Position numbers and translations under genes: made by a program. From contig CAVYZX010000005.1 of the NCBI GenBank assembly GCA_963773035.1, forward strand, positions 62,001 through 126,000: DNA of 64,000 nucleotides. The letters are read 5' to 3'. This DNA is from CAVRXZ01 sp963773035. Its GTDB lineage: Bacteria > Acidobacteriota > Vicinamibacteria > Vicinamibacterales > CAVVIG01. How positions within the stretch are numbered: position 1 is the first letter of the stretch; every line of letters starts with the position of its first letter. The notes beneath the pieces are model-generated. The model did no database searches. It saw only the letters and a program-made list of their open reading frames with translations, and had not been told where the DNA came from. Positions 1 through 7,257 of this stretch are shown here, in pieces.

Positions 1-301
1 TGAGCGCGGTGCTGCCGTTGTTCGCCCGCCTGTCGACCACGGCGCCGCTCTCGATAAGCTGCCGCACCAGCGCCACGTCGCCACTTGCTGACGCCCACAT
101 CAGCGGCGTGAAGCCGCGGCGGTCGGCGGTGTTCACGTCGGCGCCGCTGGCGAGGAGATCCTTCGTCCGAGCGAGTTGTCCGAGTTGTGCAGATTCGAGA
201 AGGTCCGCGTTCGACCTCGCCTGAGGCGGCAGAGGCGCCTGGCTGAGCATGAGGCCGGCCGCGAGAGCGGGGAGGAGCATGCTGAACGTGGTCAGCCTCA
301 T
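1..301 (-). CDS. Secreted ankyrin-repeat protein (5' part only; C-terminus lies beyond the window)
   Basis: Read on the minus strand from an ATG at 301, the peptide opens with a hydrophobic signal-like segment (MRLTTFSMLLPALAAGLMLS). After a short linker come ankyrin units, recognisable from DLLASGADVN, GFTPLMWASASGD and QLIESGAVVD. The frame is open to base 1, so the protein is truncated by the window edge and the number of repeats is unknown. Ankyrin repeats are protein-interaction scaffolds; exported versions are common in Acidobacteria. The partner and role cannot be inferred. Recognition of the repeats is firm; export is inferred from the N-terminus. Confidence 0.75.
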   Translation of the reverse strand, partial: MRLTTFSMLLPALAAGLMLSQAPLPPQARSNADLLESAQLGQLARTKDLLASGADVNTADRRGFTPLMWASASGDVALVRQLIESGAVVDRRANNGSTAL

Positions 302-444
302 TCTAGGGGCGGCCGTGAGCCGCGGCAACCGGGAACGCGCTTCGGTCTCTCGCACGGCGTTGCGAAGGCGAGGACTTCCGATTGCTCGAATGCAGCTCAG
401 CTATGGCGCCACCACTGCGACTCGGGATGGGAACCGGCCAGCCG

Positions 445-948
445 TCAAGCCCCGGCCGAGTCTGCGCTGGGCCCGTAAATCGCCGGGACCTTTCCGCCCA
501 TGGCGCGTGTGTAGGCACTCAACTGGCCCCGGTGGTGGATAGAGTGTCGGAGCGCCATCGACAGATAACCGACAGCCGGCATCTTATACACACCAAACAA
601 CTCGATCTCGCGGGCTAACTCCTCGTCGCTACGTGCCTGAATGCGTACCAGTACGGTACGCATCTCCCGAGCGTAGCGCTCGGCGCAATCGGCGGGCGTC
701 ATCAAGCCGCACGCGTCAGAAGCGTCCGGCACGGGCTGATACAAGCCCGATGCGATTCCGTCCAAAAGCCACAAGTCGTTGAGCACCAGATGACGGCACA
801 ACGCCAAGCCCGTCTTGGATTTGGCGTCCGGTGTGTAGGTCAGATTGCTTGCCGGGATGGATTGAAGGAGCATGACTGTCGTTGGAACCTCGGACTCAAA
901 GTCCTGCAGGTCGATCTGGGCTGCTGTCTTCGCTGCGCCGACGTTCAT
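445..948 (-). CDS. DinB superfamily protein (metal-binding four-helix bundle)
   Basis: A 167-residue protein of DinB/YfiT-like size. The start at 948 (MNVGAAKTAA) is preferred over the longer reading from 981 because AAGGAG lies about 6 bases upstream. Potential metal ligands are present: a His in the second helix (LCRHLVLND) and an HxxxH in the last helix (RHSIHHRGQLSAY). Family members bind a divalent metal and include thiol-dependent enzymes such as bacillithiol and mycothiol transferases; many are uncharacterised. A paralogue at 21951 shares the C-terminal pattern HHRGQLS..Y.R.MG..VP.IYGPSAD. No operon partner is evident. The fold call is strong; the substrate is unknown. Confidence 0.85.
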   Translation of the reverse strand: MNVGAAKTAAQIDLQDFESEVPTTVMLLQSIPASNLTYTPDAKSKTGLALCRHLVLNDLWLLDGIASGLYQPVPDASDACGLMTPADCAERYAREMRTVLVRIQARSDEELAREIELFGVYKMPAVGYLSMALRHSIHHRGQLSAYTRAMGGKVPAIYGPSADSAGA

Positions 949-1129
949 GAAATACTCCTTACCGATGCCGTTATACACCAAATGCTTTCGGGGTGAACGT
1001 GTTTGATTCGCTTAAAGGAGCACGAGGGCCGGCGGCTTATCGGTCAGGCGACTTCGGCGTGATGACATCAGCGGACATTCGTTGACGGCATGCGCCATCG
1101 CGATTTCTGGCGCTCACGAGGTGATGTGC

Positions 1130-1705
1130 ATGGAGAAACGTTCCCGCTACGGGCGCGCTCGACTCACCTTGCTGACTGGCACGTTGTGTGGCGTAGCCCT
1201 GGTCGCGTTCGTCAGCGCGCAAACGTCAAGCCCGCTTCCGACGGCCACGCCAGAACAGGTCGGCATGTCCTCGGAGCGGCTGCAGAGACTGCATGCGGTT
1301 CATTAACCGCGCGGTCGAGAAGGGGGATATAGCGGGCGCCGTCACGGTGGTGGCACGCCGCGGGAAGCTCGTCGAGTTCAAGGTGTACGGCCACAGCGAT
1401 CTCGAATCGCGCGCGCCCATGCGTACGGACACGATCTTTCGGTTGGCCTCGATGACCAAACCGATCGCCGCCGTCGGCGCCCTGATGCTGCTCGAAGAAA
1501 GACGATTTCTTCTCGAAGATCCGCTGTCGAAGTACATTCCCGAATTCCGGGACATGAAGGTGGACATCGGGAAGCCGAGTGAGCCTGGATTCAAGACCGT
1601 GCAGAACAACTTGTCCTGTTGATGTTCGTGCAGATTACGCCGGGCAACAATGTCGCGCTGCAGTACGGCTTCCACAACCTCGTAATGCAAGCCGTCGCCG
1701 ATTGA
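1130..1705 (+). pseudogene. Decayed class C beta-lactamase-family serine hydrolase (frameshift plus internal deletion)
   Basis: The start at 1130 follows GAGGTG by 6 bases and gives a signal peptide (MEKRSRYGRARLTLL...VSAQ). The frame ends in a stop at 1304-1306, but the homologous reading continues one frame over (INRAVEKGDIAGAV) if one C near 1302 is removed. The active-site SxxK motif is seen in RLASMTKPIAAVG. At about 1603 the reading jumps directly from KPSEPGFKT to a typical family C-terminus (EQLVLLMFVQITPG...HNLVMQAVAD, stop at 1703). The YxN and HTG-like motifs and well over a hundred residues of the usual 400 or so are missing. The product cannot be active. Family members are secreted esterases or peptidases. 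Confidence 0.75.
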
Positions 1706-1742
1706 TGACCAGGTTGCGAACGGCCACCGTCTAGGAGGCGTG

Positions 1743-2816
1743 ATGAAGAAGTTGAGGATTTTCGTGCCGGCGGGGTTGGCCTTGCTGGCGGTCGCAGGCG
1801 TGACGGCGCAGCGCCACCGGCATCGTGGACCGTACCAGAGGGAGCGCGCGTCACGGTTGACAGGCAAAGCGGTCGTTTCACCGTCCTGATGCCGCGTGAA
1901 ATCAGCGACCGTGCGGGCTCCGCGGTCCGGTTCGAGCAGTGGCGTAGGACGCCTTACGCAGGAAAGGGTCCGTTGCCCGCGACGCGCGTAGAGGACCCCG
2001 CGCTGTCGACACACACGCTGTACTATCGCGCCGGCCTGCCGGCGACGGCCGGAAAGCTGCCGGTCCTACTCTGGGCCAACGGCGGCTGTCGCAACACATC
2101 GATCGAGTTCACGGCGTTTCTCGGCGAACTCGCCTCGCACGGCTACTTCATCGTCGCCAACGGCCGCAATGACGTCCCCTTTGCGACCGCAGACTTGAAT
2201 ACCAACCCGCGCGCGAACGGGCAGCCGCCGGTGCAGGTGCTCGGCGAGCCGCCGGTGCAGGTGCTCGGCGGCGCGACCGTGCTGGCGGGCCTGGACTGGA
2301 TCAGCAAGGAAAACAGGCCGCCAAGGAAGCGCGTACTACGACAAGCTCGATCTCACGAAGATCGCGGCACTCGGGCAATCCTGCGGTGGCGGCCAGGTGT
2401 GGGAAGCATCGAAGGACTCGCGCATCAAAGCCGTTGCGGCGCTGAACAGTAGCTTTCCAACCGAGCGGGTGGGATTTGCTCCTGGCGCTGCTCCTCCTGC
2501 TGACGGATGGACGGTAGAAAAGCTCGCCAAGCCGGCGGCGTATTTCATCGGCGGCCCCGCCGACGTCGCGTATGCACCGTCACAGGTCAGCTTCGCGGCC
2601 ACCCCGGCGACCGCGACGGTGGTCAAGGCGAATCGCCCGCTCATGGGGCACACGGGGGCCTACAGCGAGCCGTACCCAGAATGGTCGGCAGCCGTCACGG
2701 CCTGGCTCGACTGGCAGCTGAAAGGCGACGGAAAGGCCAAGGCGATGTTCGCCGGGGCCAATTGCGGTCTTTGCACCGACCCGAACTGGTGGTTCGAAGC
2801 CAAGAACATCCACTGA
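1743..2816 (+). pseudogene. Frameshifted secreted alpha/beta-hydrolase
   Basis: An ATG at 1743, preceded by AGGAGGCGTG, starts a signal peptide (MKKLRIFVPAGLALLAVAGVTAQ). One base appears missing near 1811: the continuation APPASWTVPEGARVTV and then MPREISDRAG lies in another frame. A second shift near 2310 returns to the first frame (YYDKLDLTKIAALGQSCGGGQVW). With both shifts repaired the product would be about 357 residues. The nucleophile elbow G-Q-S-C-G and the oxyanion-region strand LLWANGGC suggest an esterase or depolymerase-like enzyme with substrate unknown. A near-perfect 24-base tandem duplication sits inside. Because its left neighbour is also broken, real decay is plausible, but indel errors are not excluded. 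Confidence 0.72.
2224..2271 (+). repeat. 24-base tandem duplication inside the broken hydrolase
   Basis: Two adjacent 24-base units (2224-2247 and 2248-2271) differ only at the last base. They encode PPVQVLGE followed by PPVQVLGG. In-frame duplication of this kind is typical of replication slippage. It lies in the surface-loop part of the alpha/beta-hydrolase reading and does not itself break the frame. Confidence 0.85.
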
Positions 2817-2871
2817 CGAGAACCGCCAACCACGAGGTAAAACGAATGGACCGGAAAGGACCGTGTCGGAA

Positions 2872-2948
2872 TGGCGCGCCCTGCAGGACTCGAACCTGCG
2901 ACCTCCTGGTTCGTAGCCAGACGCTCTATCCAACTGAGCTAAGGGCGC
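2872..2948 (-). tRNA. tRNA-Arg (anticodon ACG), CCA encoded
   Basis: On the minus strand a complete 77-base cloverleaf can be drawn: acceptor GCGCCCT pairs with AGGGCGC, the D-stem is GCTC/GAGC, the anticodon stem is TCTGG/CCAGG with loop CTACGAA (anticodon ACG), and the T-stem is GCAGG/CCTGC around TTCGAGT. The 3' CCA is encoded. It would be the substrate of an adenosine deaminase giving ICG for CGN codons. It lies 55 bases beyond the stop of a decayed hydrolase on the other strand. Confidence 0.95.
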
Positions 2949-3171
2949 TTGGAGGGCCGATCAAACTTCAAAGTCTATCATGGTGAGTTCGCCGTACTGA
3001 AAGCCGCGACGAGCTTTCACGTTGCCTTGCTGACCCACACGACTGGTGCCCCGTACCGACTGATTCATTACCACGACAACCGCTGAGCACGCCGAGCTCG
3101 CAGAGGACTCTTGGACCAAACTTGTTTCTCGGCGAACTCCGCGGTCTCTGCGGTGAATGTCGTCAGCGGAA

Positions 3172-3855
3172 CTAATCGCCCGGACCAACCGGCTCGGCGA
3201 AACCGAACACGATGTACGCCCGCGTCATGACCGGCCTTCCACGAACACGCGCCGGGCGGAATTCCGATTCTCGCGCGGCCTGTACTGCAAGCGCGTCGAA
3301 AGGCGGAACTGCTGCGAGGGCCGCGGCATCGCCCACTCGTCCGTCGAGTTCGATTCGGACTTCCACCAAGACGACGCCGGGATCCCTGGCGGTGACGGGA
3401 TAGGGCGGCGTGCTGATACTCACCGGGAACGCCATCTCGTTCGACGGACGGGTGACCCCTTTCGGTAGCTCGCCAATCGTGGGGCCCACCAGCGTCGGTT
3501 GCCGGAACACGCCAACCGCCAGGACCTTCGACGCGACGCGCTGCCTGGATCGCGCGCTCGCTGGCGCTCCTCGCTCCCCTTCGGCTTCGACTTCGGCAGG
3601 CTGGAACTGCCAACCACGGACAGCCCGAACCATGAAGTCTGTAAAAGGCGGCGTGGTGACGAGCGGCGTCACAGCGCCAACGCGGCCGTCGGGATTGACG
3701 GTCAACTCCAGAGCGACCTGCCCGCCGCCCGTGACCAGTGCCGGGAGCGGAGGGACCGGGCCACTTCGGAGGCGCGCCGGCGTAAACGCGTCCTGTGTCG
3801 GAAGTGCTTGAATCAACGCGCTCGCGACGAGAAATGACACCGTTGCTGACTGCAT
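3172..3855 (-). CDS. Secreted protein with two TonB C-terminal-like domains
   Basis: The preferred start at 3855 gives 227 residues with a signal-type N-terminus (MQSATVSFLVASALIQA). Two tandem TonB-family C-terminal-like modules follow: VALELTVNPDGRVGAVTPL...AVRGWQFQPA and VLVEVRIELDGRVGDAAAL...AARESEFRPA, each with the characteristic 'DGRV' turn and 'W/F.F.PA' end. No TonB transmembrane anchor with Pro-rich spacer is present, so it is unlikely to be a classical energy transducer. Such soluble double modules are common in Acidobacteria and their role is unknown. It is divergent from moaB. Confidence 0.7.
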   Translation of the reverse strand: MQSATVSFLVASALIQALPTQDAFTPARLRSGPVPPLPALVTGGGQVALELTVNPDGRVGAVTPLVTTPPFTDFMVRAVRGWQFQPAEVEAEGERGAPASARSRQRVASKVLAVGVFRQPTLVGPTIGELPKGVTRPSNEMAFPVSISTPPYPVTARDPGVVLVEVRIELDGRVGDAAALAAVPPFDALAVQAARESEFRPARVRGRPVMTRAYIVFGFAEPVGPGD

Positions 3856-3942
3856 TGGCACCTGGGTCAGTTTAGCGCACTCGCCGCGTGGCAACCGACC
3901 ATGGCGCTTGCAGGCCAGGGCCATCCGGTAGAATGCCGATCA

Positions 3943-4447
3943 ATGAGCCACATCGAGCACAAGGCTCACGCGCCAAAATCCATCGGCTGTTTTGTCGTCA
4001 CGGTGAGCGACACCCGGACGGAGGAAACCGACACGGGCGGCCGCACGATCAGCAGATCTGTTGAGCGCAGCCGGTCACAAGGTAATCGGCCGCACGATCG
4101 TTCGGGACGATCCCGAACTGGTGCGCGAGACGATCGAACGTCAGCTCGCCAATCCCGACGTCCAGGTGATCATCACGACAGGCGGCACCGGTATCACCTC
4201 GCGCGACAGCACGTACGAAGCGGTTTCGGCAATGCTCCAGAAAAAGCTCGACGGGTTCGGTGAGCTGTTCCGCATGTTGAGCTACGGGGAGATTGGCCCC
4301 GCCGCCATGATGAGCCGCGCCTGCGCGGGTTTGGTCGGACGGCGAATCGTGGCAGCATTGCCTGGATCGGAAGCGGCAGTGAGGCTTGCGATGGAACGGC
4401 TTCTCATTCCGGAGCTCGGACACCTCGTCAGGGAGGCGAGCAGGTAG
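3943..4447 (+). CDS. moaB: Molybdenum cofactor biosynthesis protein MoaB, interrupted by a one-base frameshift
   Basis: MoaB/MogA-type proteins bind and adenylylate molybdopterin for cofactor synthesis. The ATG at 3943 starts MSHIEHKAHAPKSIGCFVVTVSDTR; the frame is correct to GGRTI, and the remainder (DLLSAAGHKVIGRTIVRDD, then ITTGGTGITSRD) lies one frame over. Removing a single A near 4055 restores about 167 residues. The TTGGTG molybdopterin-binding motif and the SRDSTYEA segment are intact. The stop lies 5 bases before moeA, so the two form an operon. As written the protein is broken; since moeA is intact, a base-call error or a recent lesion is likelier than old decay. Confidence 0.88.
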
Positions 4448-4452
4448 CCGAC

Positions 4453-5661
4453 GTGCGTCCCTTCACTTCAACCATCTCTTTGGACGAGGCGCGGCGGCGG
4501 CTGGCGGCGGCAGTCCGCCCGGTCACCCGCATCGAGCGCATACCGTTGGCAGAAGCGACCGGACGGGTCGCCGCTTGTGATGTGAGGTCGCCGCTCGACG
4601 TCCCTCCATTTTCCCGATCGGCAATGGATGGATACGCCGTGGTGGCGGCGGACACCACTCGAGCCACCCGCGCGACGCCGGCTCGGCTGCGGATTGTCGA
4701 GCGAATCTACACCGGTCACATGCCGCACCAATCGGTCGAACCCGGCACCTGTTCGGAGATCGCGACCGGCGCGCCAATGCCGAGTGGCGCCGACTCGGTG
4801 GTGATGGTCGAAGAAACCGCGCCACAGCCGGACGAGAGTGTCGAGATCTTCGGCGCGGCACGACCCGGCCAGAATGTCGGGCGGCAGGGCGGCGACATCT
4901 CAACTGGCTCGCTTGTCGTCAAGGCCGGCGACGTGCTGACTCCGAGTCGTGTCGGCGCCCTGGCGGCCGTCGGCTGCCCCGATATCGAAACTTACGTACG
5001 GCCGCGCGTCGCCATTCTTTCCACCGGCAACGAAGTCGTCGAGCCGGGTCAGGCGCTCGCACCTGGACAGATTTTCGACGTCAATCGCTTCACGCTGGCG
5101 GCCGTCGCCTCGGCTCACGGCAGCGTACCCGAGACTCGTCGCGCAGTCGGAGATTCAGTCGATGCGCTCACCGCCGCGCTCGATGCCTGCGCGGACGCGG
5201 ACGTGATCGTGTTCTCGGGGGGAAGCTCTGTCGGCGAACGCGATCTGATCCTTGACGCCGTGACGGCGCGCGGAGAGATGATTTTTCACGGCGTCGCCAT
5301 CAAGCCGGGCAAACCGACAGCGTTCGCGCTGATCGAGGATCGGCCGTTCTTCGGCATGCCGGGGAACCCGACGTCGTGCCTCTCGAACGCCTATGTGTTT
5401 CTGGTGCCGTTCCTCCGAGCCACGGCGCGGTTGCCGCCATTCCGGCCTCAGGTGGTTCGTGCACCGCTCGGCCGCCGCATCGACTCTCCAGCGGGGCGTC
5501 ATCAGATTTACACGGTCCGCTTTGTCGAGGACCTGGTCTACCCGGCATTCAAAGGTTCAGGGGACATCACGAGCCTCTCCCAAGCCGACGGCTTCATCGA
5601 AATCCCGCCCGATCAAGGGATGATTGCAGAAGGTACTCTCGTCGACGTCACGCTCTTCTAG
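4453..5661 (+). CDS. moeA: Molybdopterin molybdenumtransferase MoeA
   Basis: A 402-residue protein of normal MoeA length starting at GTG 4453. MoeA inserts molybdate into adenylylated molybdopterin in the cytoplasm. The N-terminal MoeA domain shows SPLDVPPFSRSAMDGYA and the TGAPMPSGADSVVMVEE region. The central MoCF-like domain has ILSTGNEVVEPG, FSGGSSVGERD and GMPGNPTSCLSNAYVF. The C-terminal beta-barrel domain runs from about residue 330. It is 5 bases downstream of moaB and presumably translated from the same transcript. No molybdoenzyme is encoded in the window. Assignment is firm. Confidence 0.95.
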   Translation: MRPFTSTISLDEARRRLAAAVRPVTRIERIPLAEATGRVAACDVRSPLDVPPFSRSAMDGYAVVAADTTRATRATPARLRIVERIYTGHMPHQSVEPGTCSEIATGAPMPSGADSVVMVEETAPQPDESVEIFGAARPGQNVGRQGGDISTGSLVVKAGDVLTPSRVGALAAVGCPDIETYVRPRVAILSTGNEVVEPGQALAPGQIFDVNRFTLAAVASAHGSVPETRRAVGDSVDALTAALDACADADVIVFSGGSSVGERDLILDAVTARGEMIFHGVAIKPGKPTAFALIEDRPFFGMPGNPTSCLSNAYVFLVPFLRATARLPPFRPQVVRAPLGRRIDSPAGRHQIYTVRFVEDLVYPAFKGSGDITSLSQADGFIEIPPDQGMIAEGTLVDVTLF

Positions 5662-5682
5662 ATAAGCTAGAGTGAGTGCTGC

Positions 5683-5853
5683 ATGTTGGCGCAAGCGCTG
5701 GTCGAATATGGCGTCCTCGACGCTTTGATCGCTGCCGGCCACGAGCTGGTGTCCAGGGCCGACGGATGGCTCCTCGCCGTCAGTCCCACAACGTGGCTTC
5801 TTCTCGGCGTCACGCTGCTCGTGGTTCTGCGCGTCTGGAGCCGCCGACGCTAA
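5683..5853 (+). CDS. Small single-pass membrane protein, 56 residues
   Basis: An open frame from ATG 5683 to TAA 5851-5853, starting 21 bases after moeA. The sequence begins MLAQALVEYGVLDALIAAG, has a hydrophobic stretch (TTWLLLGVTLLVVLRVW) and ends with a basic SRRR tail, which predicts an N-out, C-in single-pass helix. The start resembles the ALVEYG segment of Flp/TadE-type pilins, but the layout (C-terminal helix) does not fit a pilin. Unknown function; a short protein co-transcribed with moaB-moeA is the likeliest reading. Confidence 0.55.
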   Translation: MLAQALVEYGVLDALIAAGHELVSRADGWLLAVSPTTWLLLGVTLLVVLRVWSRRR

Positions 5854-5873
5854 TACTCCTCGCCAGCAAATTC

Positions 5874-6638
5874 TCAAAACTTCGCGACGAGCGCAATCGA
5901 GGTGATCGTGTCGGTGTTCTCGAACCCGAACACGGGCTCGTGAACGTACCGCGCGATATTCGAGAGCTTCAGAGAGAAGAGCGTCGTCAGCTTGGCGGTG
6001 AGTGTCGCGATGTTCGCGTTGCGCCAGTCGCCCGCATTTGAAAAGGAGACGCTGAAATCGTAGTCGTCCGCGAAATCAGCTGTCGGCGAGATCGTCCATT
6101 TGTACGACGCACCAGTGAGGAATTCGGCAGTTGACAAGTCTTCGCCAACCAGCCGTTGTTCGTTGGCGTATCCAATTCCGGCGTTGACCTTCAGGCGGTG
6201 CGGCTCGGGTTGAATGACCAGGTACTCGAGGCCGCCGGAGATCGAATTTCGATTCTCAATGCCGGCGAACGTGTTGCGCAGATAGCCGTACTTGGCGTAC
6301 GCGGCCAAGCGAGGCTTGAGCGTGCGTGACGCCTGGAAGAGGCCCGCGAACGACTCGGCTTGCAGTTCGCCCTCAGCTTCATTGTGAACGTAAGCGACCT
6401 TGCCGTTGTAGGTCCAAGGCGCTCGGCGCACGGTGACGTCTCCACCCAGTCCGATCGCTTGCGTCGACGAGTTGCCGCTCGTCCCCACGAACGCGAACTC
6501 GGCCGTGCCTTCCTGGGGGGGAGGAGGCGGTGGAGGCGGCGCCGCCGGTTGTTGCGCGAAGACGGGCGCCGACAGACTTGCGCCGATGAAGGCAAGAATC
6601 AGTGAAAATGTTCGACTGAAATGTCTCACTCGCGTCAT
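5874..6638 (-). CDS. Outer-membrane beta-barrel protein of the DUF481 (YdiY-like) type
   Basis: The start at 6638 (MTRVRHFSRTFSLIL) is preferred over the longer reading because AAAGGTGG precedes it. The 254-residue product has a signal peptide ending near VFAQQ, then a poly-proline linker of nine prolines. The remainder consists of alternating amphipathic strands: EFAFVGTSGNSSTQAIGLG, then aromatic-rich strands, ending in the terminal strand IALVAKF with a C-terminal Phe. The 'VGTSGNSST' opening is the DUF481 hallmark. Such proteins sit in the outer membrane with no established substrate. It converges on the moeA cluster. Confidence 0.75.
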   Translation of the reverse strand: MTRVRHFSRTFSLILAFIGASLSAPVFAQQPAAPPPPPPPPQEGTAEFAFVGTSGNSSTQAIGLGGDVTVRRAPWTYNGKVAYVHNEAEGELQAESFAGLFQASRTLKPRLAAYAKYGYLRNTFAGIENRNSISGGLEYLVIQPEPHRLKVNAGIGYANEQRLVGEDLSTAEFLTGASYKWTISPTADFADDYDFSVSFSNAGDWRNANIATLTAKLTTLFSLKLSNIARYVHEPVFGFENTDTITSIALVAKF

Positions 6639-6672
6639 GGCACCACCTTTCAGAAACGGCCTGCAACGTGCA

Positions 6673-7137
6673 CTATCGCCGCTTGATCCGTCTTTCGTAC
6701 TCTTGTTCCAGAACATCAGCGGTGTGAAGGTCGAAGGCAGGCGCCGTCCTGGTGTACGAACCACGGAACTCGCTATGACAGCGGTAGCAAACCGTCACGT
6801 CCTTCAGCATGCCGTAGACAACAACATCCACGAGTGCGGCGCCGGCCAGAATGCTGTACGCCACGAGATCCCGACCGAACCAATAGAAGCCGGCACTGAT
6901 CGCTCCGCCAACAATCACCACGGTGAGGCCAAGAGTTGGATCGAAGTCTTTTCGAGTATAGAAGTCCGCCCCTTCGCAAATCGGACAGAGATCGACGCTT
7001 CGATCGGATCGCACGGCGTCGCTGAAGGTCAGCCGCAGCTCCTGACTGCAGCGGCCGCAGCGAATCGACACGGCCGTGGCCTCCACCTGTACGGGCAGGC
7101 TCGCGTCGCATTTCGGACACTTGGCGACTACTTGCAT
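6673..7137 (-). CDS. Zinc-ribbon membrane protein of unknown function
   Basis: A 154-residue protein with four Cys-x2-Cys knuckles: CPKC, CGRC, CPIC and, near the C-terminus, CYRC. The first pair (CPKCDASLPVQ...IRCGRCSQ) resembles an MJ0042/FmdB-type zinc ribbon. Two hydrophobic segments in the middle (LTVVIVGGAISAGFYWF and LVAYSILAGAALVDVVVYG) suggest membrane anchoring by a hairpin. No catalytic motif is visible. It ends 34 bases upstream of the outer-membrane protein start and may be co-transcribed with it. Function unknown. Confidence 0.7.
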   Translation of the reverse strand: MQVVAKCPKCDASLPVQVEATAVSIRCGRCSQELRLTFSDAVRSDRSVDLCPICEGADFYTRKDFDPTLGLTVVIVGGAISAGFYWFGRDLVAYSILAGAALVDVVVYGMLKDVTVCYRCHSEFRGSYTRTAPAFDLHTADVLEQEYERRIKRR

Positions 7138-7145
7138 ACGGATCC

Positions 7146-7200
7146 GGGTTCCAGATTCCAGGGTTCAAAGGATCAAATGGTTCAAAGGTTCACACGAACT
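7146..7200. repeat. Degenerate direct repeats (TTCCAGA / TTCAAAGG)
   Basis: The gap between divergent genes contains short imperfect direct repeats: GGGTTCCAGATTCCAGGGTT and then GGTTCAAAGG recurring twice. The period is close to 10 bases. They resemble the low-complexity arrays at other gene boundaries in this window. No function is assigned. Confidence 0.5.
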
Positions 7201-7257
7201 GCAGTGCCAGAGTCGAATGGTAGACATAGGCCGCGGATTATAGTTCGATAGCAACGC

